64,000 bases of DNA from Lepas anatifera (Eukaryota; Arthropoda; Thecostraca; Lepadidae): the NCBI GenBank assembly GCA_034440635.1, contig JAOTON010000896.1, positions 248,001 to 312,000 on the forward strand. Reading direction: 5' to 3'. The number at the start of each line of letters is the position of its first letter. Position 1 is the first letter of the stretch. The notes beneath the pieces are model-generated. The model was not told the origin of the DNA and ran no database searches. It saw nothing but the letters and a program-made list of their open reading frames with translations. Both the position numbers and the translations under genes were made by a program. Shown in pieces: positions 51,706 to 64,000 of the stretch.

Positions 51706-53149
51706 AACTGATATTAAAAAAGTTTCAGCAAGGTCTCGCGATCACATCACGAGGTACCTATGTTTTGTTTCTAAGCAAATGTCATCGCTTGAACATTACC
51801 CATTAGATAGCCTTGATAACCTGGCTTGCATTCACTTGAGCATGAACCTTGGGTGAGCAGGAGTGTGAGGGACAGGACTGACCTGTGGTAGCATTACAGG
51901 ATGATTTCCTGGACTGTTTCGGTGACCCTGCGGTGACGGGGAAGGTGGGGACGGATATCCAGGACGGCAAGTGTTCGTGGCTGGTGGTGGTGGCGCTTCA
52001 GAGGGCGTCGGCCTCGCAGAGACAGCTGCTGCAGGTAGGCTGTGCCGGCGCGGGGATGTGTGGGTTGATGGAGGAACTGGGGTGGCGCTTCAGAGGGCGT
52101 CGGCCTCGCAGAGACAGCTGCTGCTGCAGGTAGGCTGTGCCGGCGCGGGGATGTGCGGGTTGAAGGAACCTGGGTGGTGCGGAAGGGCAAACCCTCCCAT
52201 TGATAAGCTCCGTGGGAATAGTCTTTACCAAGATCTAAGCGCCCATTTATTGTTGAGTCCGAGAGCAGTATCCCATTGAAGTGTGTTACGAAATCAAGCG
52301 CCCACAAGAAAACACGTGAGAAATAGCGTGGCACTTCCCAGTGGGAGTTAAATGACTCATTGGTCCGACCCTTCCAGCACAAAAGGTCTCATACGCCATC
52401 CATGCCCACGAATTAGTATAACAGAGACTTATCAGGGACCACAGGTGCTCCGTCGCGATCATTGATCATATGTTTCACACTCTCGGCCTCCTTGCGCGCG
52501 CCAGTATCCAGCGTAGCTCATCCTCCTCCCCCTCTGGACTCATCGCAACAGAGCCTCAGGTGGTGGTGAGCTGGAAACCTGAGAGCCCAAAAATGGTTTT
52601 GTATGGTCATGCGCCCCGTGTGTGGTGTGTTTCGAGGTGCTCGAGAGTTTTCTCGCCATACCAGTGGAATGTGTACCAGATGCGACAGCTCATGGCTACA
52701 TTCGGGAGCTGCAGGTGCTCGGTGATTGAGCTTGCTGTGTCCGGGTGTGCTGTCTGCTCCGCTGTGCGCCTGAGAGCTAGCGCCGCGCCGCTTTGCGATG
52801 CTGCTCGTGTTGACCGGTTGTTGTACCGAAAGGTACAAATGCCCAGACAGGGAGACTGTTCCCGCAATGAGTGGCTTATATGGCCGCCTTCTCCCCGCTA
52901 TGTACCTGTGCCGGAATGTCGGTGAAGACGCACCTCTGTGTTGGGCAGGAGAACTATGGCCGGCCGGACCCGGAGTGTGCCGAGCGCGTCAGGCAGCTGT
53001 ACGAGCAGCTGAACCTGCCGGCCGTCTACACCAAGTACGAGCTCAGCAACTACGAACACATCTGCCGACTGGTGGAGCAGACCTCCCGCGGCATGCCGCA
53101 CAAGGTGTTCTACAAGATGCTGGAGAAGATCTACAAACGCGAGAGCTAG
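46291..53149 (+). CDS. FDPS: Farnesyl pyrophosphate synthase, eight exons
   Basis: Exons 46291-46479 (predicted leader), 47916-48149, 48562-48702, 49434-49637, 49988-50152, 50624-50701, 51900-52034 and 52949-53149 join in frame; every intron is phase 0. FPPS condenses DMAPP/GPP with IPP to make farnesyl diphosphate in the mevalonate pathway, feeding prenylation and, in arthropods, sesquiterpenoid hormones. Visible motifs are the first Asp-rich DDIMD with GWCVEL before it, [12 protein letters not shown], the second Asp-rich DDFLD followed by CFGDP and [12 protein letters not shown], and a C-terminal KIYKRES. The total is about 448 codons with the leader (typical cytosolic enzymes about 350). 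The Arg-rich start [12 protein letters not shown] suggests mitochondrial import, but the leader exon is inferred only from a good donor and matching phase. The downstream exons are secure. Confidence 0.93.
46480..47915 (+). other. FPPS intron 1 (predicted)
   Basis: 1.4 kb including a GC-rich block near 47125-47160. No coding feature recognised. Confidence 0.4.
47916..48149 (+). CDS. FDPS: FPPS exon 2
   Basis: Acceptor TTAACAG|GTGGAT, donor AAG|GTGGGA. A Pro/Ala-rich linker ([15 protein letters not shown]) precedes [14 protein letters not shown], the first conserved FPPS helix region. Phase 0. Confidence 0.88.
48283..48480. repeat. Degenerate ATTC/TTCA-rich simple repeat
   Basis: Repeated CATTCATT and CCATTCAT motifs in FPPS intron 2, ending about 80 bases before exon 3. 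Confidence 0.6.
48562..48702 (+). CDS. FDPS: FPPS exon 3
   Basis: Acceptor GCGCCAG|GTGCTG, donor CTG|GTGAGT, 47 codons, phase 0. It encodes [15 protein letters not shown] (substrate-binding GGK..RG) and [10 protein letters not shown]. Confidence 0.96.
48865..49433. repeat. 51-bp minisatellite (~11 copies) abutting the FPPS exon 4 acceptor
   Basis: Unit begins GACGGTGCTCCCGAGCTGAC and ends AGAGCCTCGCCGTCT, with alternating variants. The last unit runs directly into the acceptor: GCCTCGCCGTCTGACGATGC then TCCTCCCGGCTGCAG|CTGCAG. 51 is a multiple of 3, so a 17-residue repeat ORF appears, but it is out of frame with exon 4. Confidence 0.95.
49434..49637 (+). CDS. FDPS: FPPS exon 4 with first Asp-rich motif
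   Basis: Acceptor GGCTGCAG|CTGCAG, donor CACAAC|GTGAGT, 68 codons, phase 0. [20 protein letters not shown] carries DDxxD and the following RRG; then [17 protein letters not shown]. Confidence 0.97.
49876..49987. repeat. Two-copy tandem duplication abutting the FPPS exon 5 acceptor
   Basis: Two ~56-58 bp copies: GTGTGTAAATCTGACAGATG..., then GTGTATAAATCTGACAGCCG.... The second ends GGCGGCTGGGGCAG|GTGACG (the real acceptor); the first ends GGCGGCTGGGATAG|TG. Confidence 0.85.
49988..50152 (+). CDS. FDPS: FPPS exon 5
   Basis: Acceptor GGGGCAG|GTGACG, donor ATG|GTGGGT, 55 codons, phase 0. It encodes [30 protein letters not shown]. Confidence 0.97.
50624..50701 (+). CDS. FDPS: FPPS exon 6
   Basis: Acceptor GTTGCAG|TCCGGT, donor CAG|GTACGG, 26 codons, phase 0. 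It encodes [11 protein letters not shown] and [12 protein letters not shown], leading to the second Asp-rich motif. Confidence 0.96.
51196..51246. repeat. (TA)n microsatellite in FPPS intron 6
   Basis: About 50 bp of alternating TA. Confidence 0.97.
51669..51703. repeat. (TA)n microsatellite in FPPS intron 6
   Basis: 35 bp of alternating TA, about 200 bases before exon 7. Confidence 0.97.
51900..52034 (+). CDS. FDPS: FPPS exon 7 with second Asp-rich motif
   Basis: Acceptor TTACAG|GATGAT, donor CTGCAG|GTAGGC, 45 codons, phase 0. [20 protein letters not shown] then [13 protein letters not shown]. The 3' end and donor are tandemly duplicated just downstream. Confidence 0.96.
51991..52177. repeat. 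92-bp tandem duplication of FPPS exon 7 end plus donor
   Basis: Copy 1 (51991-52082) holds the last 44 coding bases, the donor CTGCAG|GTAGGC and 48 intron bases. Copy 2 (52083-52177) repeats these with a 3-base GCT insertion and its own donor at 52129/52130. Use of the second donor would add 95 bases and shift frame. Confidence 0.95.
52178..52948 (+). other. FPPS intron 7, rest
   Basis: No further feature recognised. Confidence 0.5.
52949..53149 (+). CDS. FDPS: FPPS terminal exon
   Basis: Acceptor TTGGGCAG|GAGAAC, 66 codons and [23 protein letters not shown] and a C-terminal [12 protein letters not shown], the basic end typical of FPPS. Confidence 0.96.
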   Translation, partial: ENYGRPDPECAERVRQLYEQLNLPAVYTKYELSNYEHICRLVEQTSRGMPHKVFYKMLEKIYKRES

Positions 53150-55309
53150 TTACGCTGTTTTCCGCAGGGTCCGGACCGGAGCAGACAAGTGAGGTTGAGG
53201 AGCGCAGTCGCTGGACTGGGCATAGGGTGATCTGCTGTCATGTCTGGAGCCAGTCTGTCGGTCTCATCCCTCTCTTGCTTGTAGATGACCGTTCAATCTG
53301 TTATGTAAGACCCAGGTCTTGAAAAATTGCCAACTTTGTTTTTCAACATTTGAAACGTTGTCCTGCCAATTTGAAGTCGATGTTTCCGAGGACGGTGCCG
53401 GGTGGGGATGAGCGTTATTGGCGTTACCGCTGGGCGTGTTGGGCGGGCGCTGACTCCGCTGTCCGCCTCTGTGGAGCAGATGGCGCTGCGAGCGCCGCTA
53501 CCGTGCGTTTGTTACTATTTATACCGAGTGCTAGCTCATTTGACAGCAGTGTAAAAATACGGATTGTCCAGACTTGTTATACTCACGTTGAGTGTGATGC
53601 CCAAAAACAGTGAATGTTTAATTTTTCCATCCACCTTCCTTGTGGGGACACCAAAACGTAGACCCGTTAAAAATATTGGTATGCTTTCGTTGTAATTCCA
53701 TATTTCTTCTGCTTCTGAAATAGTTTTTATTTCAAAACTAGTTTTTGTTTTCTTGCTTTAAAGGCAGGAATAGACTGACAGCGGACCAGGAAAAATATGG
53801 CATATAGGCCAAAAGGCCAAATGCAGTGTTGCGTAACAACGGCGCGTGTCAGGCTCTGGCCGTATAAAGATGGCTCCAGTGCTGAAGACTATCCACTTAC
53901 CCGGGACGCATGAGCAGTCCCGGTCCCAATGTTCTTCGTATGCGCTATTGCATTGTACACGTGCCAGACGAAATATGACGTAACCCAGAAGAAATATGAC
54001 GACGCAGAATGGACCATTATAGATAAGAAAGGAATGATCATTCATTTATTGAAATGACATTTACGTAAGCTCATAAACTCTTCTCTCATTTATTATTTTT
54101 GTGAAGCCAAACAACTGGTTTCAACGCCAATATGGTATTTTATATAAGAAAAATGAACAACGATGCTATTTTACAGTTCCTTTGCTTACTGTTTGGGACG
54201 GACTAACCCCAAGTCATTCTAGAGGAGGATTAAGATCGACCGAATAGCCGTACCAGACAGCCGGAAGCATGAGTCGATTGGTCCGTTCCCACGGTGGGTA
54301 CGGGAATAGTGCGCTCTGAGGCTGCTCATGTATCCCGGATAACTGTAAGGCTTCACCTGCATACCTCACACCCCAAAGCCTGCGCTACCATGTCATATTG
54401 CTGACGTGCGGTGAAAGAGGCAGATTAGTACTGTCACGTTCCGACCTTTCATGGGACTCCATGATGGCTCTTGGCCAGTACCCTGATCAGTTATTTGTTT
54501 TGGGAGGCAGGGCCTGAAAGCTTGCCTCGTGTGTTTCAATCCATGACCGTTTTCTTCGAACTTTTTCCTCGCCCGGGTGGGGAGAGCGGTCGTGGATTCC
54601 AGCCCGGAGGACCTCTCAACTGGATCGAATGCTTAATTTTTGTTTGTCTGTGCGCTGGCCGGAACGACTCCGCAAAAACCCATATTCTCTCAGAAGTGGC
54701 ATTCAGGTGTTTTCAGGCGATTGTCTCTCCTCGATTCTTCCGAACAAAGTCGGACAGGTGTGTTTTTGCGCAGTTGTAAATGGGTTTTCTGTTTGTTAAG
54801 CCGTTTCATGCCGTTGTGTCCATAAGACAGCATGACCTGTGGTTGATTTCCGAGGGACGAGAGCGAGCGTGTGAACACGACAGGGTTGAGGAAGAGCTTG
54901 ACGTGGCTGAGCTCTAGAACAATTAGCACTTAATGTGGGAGTTAGAGAAATATGATCTTACGATCTAATTTCTAATTGTTATAAAGGGAAATTTGATTTA
55001 CGATCTGATTTCGAATTGTTATAAATTGTTAGGCTTATTTATTCTTGTTGCTGTATTATTACCGCCAAGGCACAACAGTTGCGTGAGTTGGCTGTCTAGG
55101 TTAGTGTGAGTGTAATGCCCCCAAAAATGCCGAATGCCAGAACTAGTTTTCTTTGACCTTATATGCCAAAAGGTGTATTCTGAACTCGACTCTAATTTAC
55201 CGGGCCTGTTCTAGTTGTCCTGATTCCGTGTGTTCTAAACTGCACTACTTTTCCTGATTCTGTGTCTTCTAAAGTAGTATACTACTATAACGAATTATGG
55301 TTGCCGATA
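53150..55309. other. FPPS 3' flank, intergenic
   Basis: 3' UTR extent unknown; no canonical AATAAA is obvious soon after the stop. No gene recognised. Confidence 0.4.
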
Positions 55310-55754
55310 AAGGGAATGTGGCTCATTGGTAGAATCCTGGAATTTAATGTAATTAGGGGAATTTTTAGCCGAAAATCATGGAAGCATCCATGATTCGTAT
55401 GAGAAAATGTACAATAACCTCAATATTTTTATTTTAAATACCCCTGTAGGGAAACAAAAAAGATCTGCCTAAGGATGATGTCATGATCTGGCAACCACTA
55501 CCATATTCAATACGCTTCAAGGGCTTCGATTGGCCGTTACCGTGGCGTCAGCATATGTCGACACACCAACAGCCATGACAACTGTGGTCTGCTACTAAGG
55601 GTACATGAGGGGGACATTTCAGGTAAGTTTTAGCTTTTTCTACGGAAATCTCAAGTTCCAAGACAAATGATATATTGAGTACCGGGTTTTCCGACTTGCT
55701 TTACAACTTCGCTATCTCAGTTAAAATCACGTTATGAAGGTGCCACATTCCCTT
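55310..55754. mobile_element. 445-bp MITE with 13-bp perfect inverted ends and TA duplication
   Basis: AAGGGAATGTGGC (55310-55322) and its exact reverse complement GCCACATTCCCTT (55742-55754), each flanked outside by TA. This is the signature of a non-autonomous Tc1/mariner-type element. No ORF inside. Confidence 0.75.
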
Positions 55755-57251
55755 TAAGGCCGTTGATGCTCATGGTGTCAACAGTAGTTTAAGCTGTTAT
55801 TTTTGGCCGGGTGTGGGATTTTAAGTTGCTCACCTTCAATGGTAAAAGAAGCCGCACGAAATATTAGGAGGATTTGATGGGGAAGGCTTTTATTCAAATT
55901 AAAGCCAACATAGTTATAAATAAATGTGCCACCTGTATTTTCGTCCGTCTGGGAGCCTTTATATCGTCACACCGCCGCACCCGCATCATTTTGAACGTTG
56001 TTTGATCTGGCCACGGTTTTGTACATAAGTCCCCGGCTCGAACTCTGTTTCACGGGTTGAAGAATGACATGGTTTCTGGTGTAAACGTGTCGGTGCATGA
56101 AACCCCTCTGTGGTACCTTTTTACTGTTGATATTATTTTGCACACGTATAATTTGTCTGTGTTTTCAGGCATAAGCTTTCCCGCCTTTGAATTTAAGGCT
56201 GGCTCCGGAACTATACAAGTGCTGTGATTTTGTGGGTCCCTTTAATCCCTTTCTCCCTCAGCTGCGCGTAAGCAAGTGCATTGTGAAAGAAATGTGTGAT
56301 TTTGGCTATTTTTGTATTAATAAATTTTGTCACTAGCTGAGCTTCGCTTTCTCTAATTCTGGCTTGCAGAATATGTTCCGTTAATCCACGACTTGTACAT
56401 TTACGTCTCTGTGACTTTGTCCACAGTTTGAATGCTTCGTGTGCTCTGTTATAAGCATATGCTGTCCAGCTTCCAGCCATGACTGGTTTCTGTTGGCCCT
56501 CGTTAATGCCAGTGTTATTTCCCTACCTTGTCACTTTGTGGCCTGCTAGAATCAAGAACAGTGCAGTGAGTCCCGGATGCTCAGCGACGAGGTTGAAAAT
56601 AAAAAATAATCAGAGTGGTGTGTTTTATTTTCCAACGTTGGCTGTGTTATGGGAGAAATGCGATACAGGCGGTCCTCGGGAATTGGTTGTAAACTGGCTC
56701 TTCAGCGATCACTGTCTGCACCGTGCTGACCGCCGCGGGCAGTGAAGGTTTGAGTGCGTTTTGCCGGGAGGGCGTGACTGTGCGGTCCAGCAGCGTCTAC
56801 AGCTGCAGCAGACAGCGGAGCTGACGGGACAACCCACAACCACCCGAGAGCTGGTTTTCGGGGTTTAGTCTTAGGTAGCTGGACACTTTTCCTCCGGCGT
56901 GTTCTTCACTTCTTAAAAAGAGACAAGCTATTGAAGCCAGCTTTGTACCACACAGGGCACGCTCATACAGGATCGACTGTACCGTGCACTGGGTTCCCAG
57001 CATGACAAGGCGGCGTCTGGGGTCCGGAGAGACGCCGAAAGCCTACGGCTCGTTACAAGAAGGCGTCGTCCAGTGCTCTAATAAATATATATTCACTTTC
57101 GTACACCATATTCACCATATTCGAAATGAAAACAAAAGGGAGCGGATCAGTTTGAACCATAAAATTAAAAAAGCATACACAAAATCACTAGCATCACATG
57201 AACAGTAGGCGGGCTGGGCTGGGACGGCGCGGGCGCTGGATAGGTCACCAA
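55755..57251. other. Intergenic between FPPS and the small heat shock gene
   Basis: No gene recognised. An AATAAA at about 55917 (+) and a TTTATT at about 56625 (AATAAA on -) are possible poly(A) signals but distant from both genes. Confidence 0.4.
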
Positions 57252-57694
57252 TGACGTCATTGGTGCAGATCCGCGCGGCAGCTGACTCGGCGTGCGGGCC
57301 GGTGTTAGCGGTTAGTGTGGGTCGCCGTGTGCCGCTCAGACCGCGCCGGCAGCCTCTGTTTCCAGTCCTTGCTGGCTTGGTTTGGAACCGCGCCACCGGT
57401 CGGCAGCGACGACGTCATCCGCCATAAATAACGTGGGCTTTGTCATCGGCTTCGGCGTTATACCACTTACAAGTCGCGACTCACAGACTGGGATGACGTC
57501 ACATTTCAACAGCTGGCGTGTCATCTCGTATACTGTCATTCCGATATCTTCCGGCACTAGCAGCGCCTCTCTGCGAAAGAGTTCATATCAAATACGTCGC
57601 CAGTGCTCCTCCGTCGTGACCGCATACATCACCAACGCGTCTGTTTGTGAAGTTGTGACGTCATCGGTGCGTCAGCTGTGAACTGGTGACGTCA
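57252..57694. promoter_or_regulatory. Cluster of four TGACGTCA (CRE-type) palindromes
   Basis: Exact TGACGTCA at 57252-57259, 57494-57501, 57656-57663 and 57687-57694, plus a CGACGTCA near 57407. This is just 3' of the small heat shock gene stop. The density is far above chance for an 8-mer. It could be a CREB/ATF-bound regulatory element or a CpG-rich promoter for an unseen transcript. Confidence 0.45.
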
Positions 57695-57721
57695 TCGGTG
57701 GATGGCATCGGCACGTCAGCC

Positions 57722-62505
<4,784 letters not shown>

Positions 62506-64000
62506 TAGCCACACACACAGTCAGCAGCTGCTGCAGCAGCTGTCCGCTCAGCAGCTGAGCAGGGCTGGAACCCTCTCAGCTGGCGGCTGAACATATGCAT
62601 GTAAGGACAGTCATCACATCCAACATGTTCTGGTGTAGCGTGATCCATCAAAGAAATTGTGTTCGATGATTTTGCGGTCAGTTTATTTTCTTCAGAAGCT
62701 CTAGCTGCTTCAGGCTTCTGAGGAACTCTATATCTATCAGTGAAGGCTTCAGAGACGGTGTCTTTAAGCCAATTCAAATTGTTCAACCTTAAGGATCCAG
62801 TCTGGAAACAAAACTGCAAAAAAACAGGTTACTGGCACGTTCCACATCCATACAGTTGCAACGTATGGATAAGCGAAACACCTCGCTGTTAAATGGCACC
62901 CCTCTCTGATCATGTGAGTGCAGGCGATAAGACCAGCCCGGTCCATTTGTCTTGTGGTGGGGTGGAGTGACGTGGCATGTTATCCCATCGTGCGGCCGTG
63001 CTCAACAGATTGCAGTGTCTGCGCCGGTGATGCCGACTGCATGCCGAACAGGAGAACAGCGTCCCTGCTGGTCTTTCCACCAGTGAGTCGGCCTGCTGGT
63101 GTATGGACGCGCGCACCGCCATTTTCGGCTAATGCGCTGCTCCTCAATTTACTCTGTGAGCTGATATAAGCTCAACCCCGATGCATCTTCATGGGACAAT
63201 TAAAGACACAGTATTTACAGTGTTGTAATGATTGTGAAATGTAGCGCTGGAATTTGTATCGGAGCGTGCGTTAATGCAGGCTACTGACAGCATAACTCGT
63301 ATGATTCACCTCTCCTATTTTACTGCATTACGTCTTTCGAAACGGATGCTATTGCTGACCTACAACAGTCATTCGGAGATGATGTCAGATTACAACATAA
63401 ATCATAGCAGCTTAGCTGCGGCTGAGGAGAGCCTCAGCAGTAACGCAGGCGGAGGCAACCCCATATACGGCAGAGAGCAGTACTGTGACTCACCCTAACC
63501 GCCCAGGGGGCACACCAGAGTACAACAGCGAGTGCGCGAAATGTGACCGCACGAGTTCGCAGAACTGGAATATGAAAAGCCTCACTGGCGCATTTTGCAG
63601 GGACATATTTGGTCACATGTCAGTACTGCAGCAGACATTCCACCTGAATTTATTAGCCGAATATGCAGCATTGAGGTGACATCTGGATGTTTTAAAGGAT
63701 CAAAGTGACATATTCTATCTAATGTACTTAGCGACTATTAATAGAAATAAGTTTTATTGATCGCCCAACTTGAATGGACTCAATTGCAAATTGTAGACAC
63801 TGCTTTATTCGTGTGTTTATCGGTCGAAAGGTATATTTTTAGGACAAAATAATAATTGCAAACATAGAGATCCCTAAGAGAGTTCCTCAGAATTTGCTTA
63901 ATAATTTATTCAGCTTACAGTACCTTTCGCTTACGTGGCCAGCAGCTGATCCAAACTTCGCCTTTGGCAGTAAGGCAGGTAACTGTTTAAACACAAAGAC
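62506..64000. other. 5' flank of the small heat shock gene
   Basis: No further exon, TATA box or clear heat-shock element array was recognised. A 104-codon minus ORF (62505-62819) has no known domain. Confidence 0.4.

Overview
This is a eukaryotic (animal) genomic window. Small GC-rich exons with GT-AG introns, animal-type protein families, arthropod-like protein versions (Rap1, an HspB8/CG14207-type small heat shock protein), minisatellites, microsatellites and several transposon classes point to an arthropod. A crustacean is my inference; the sequence alone does not prove it. There are no bacterial operons, CRISPR arrays or complete tRNA/rRNA genes.

Four protein-coding genes were reconstructed exon by exon from homology, splice consensus and phase. 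(1) Rap1 small GTPase, + strand, 1-8003, lacking its 5' exon(s), with a probable poly(A) signal at 9167. (2) A CACHD1 orthologue (alpha2delta-like Cache/VWA membrane protein), - strand, 29172 down to 10418, 19 exons, about 1,264 codons, all splice phases consistent. There is one frame break in the last exon and one probable GC-AG intron. (3) Farnesyl pyrophosphate synthase, + strand, about 46291-53149, eight exons joined only by phase-0 introns, both Asp-rich motifs present, and a predicted Arg-rich leader exon. (4) A small heat shock protein, - strand, 62505 (start uncertain) to 57722, three exons.

Mobile and repeated DNA fills the rest. A Ty3/gypsy-type LTR retrotransposon (31057-35701) has 154-bp LTRs differing at one base and a 5-bp target duplication, yet carries about six frame breaks. 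A broken Transib/RAG1-like transposase lies inside a CACHD1 intron (about 18440-19907). There are four copies of a family rich in TGACCT/AGGTCA half-sites, a TA-flanked 445-bp MITE (55310-55754), a tRNA-derived SINE, a LINE reverse transcriptase scrap, two weaker hAT-like MITE candidates, and (TA)n and (GT)n microsatellites.

The most unusual signal is positional. At least nine tandem-repeat arrays or duplications in CACHD1 and FPPS introns sit directly upstream, in transcript sense, of an exon's 3' splice site. In several the repeat unit contains a copy of that exon's own acceptor AG and its first 6-35 coding bases, giving ladders of decoy acceptors. Two arrays (69-bp unit at exon 15, 39-bp unit at exon 18) remain open and in frame with the exon, so acceptor slippage could insert 23-residue or 13-residue protein repeats. 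A mirror case duplicates the end of FPPS exon 6 and its donor.
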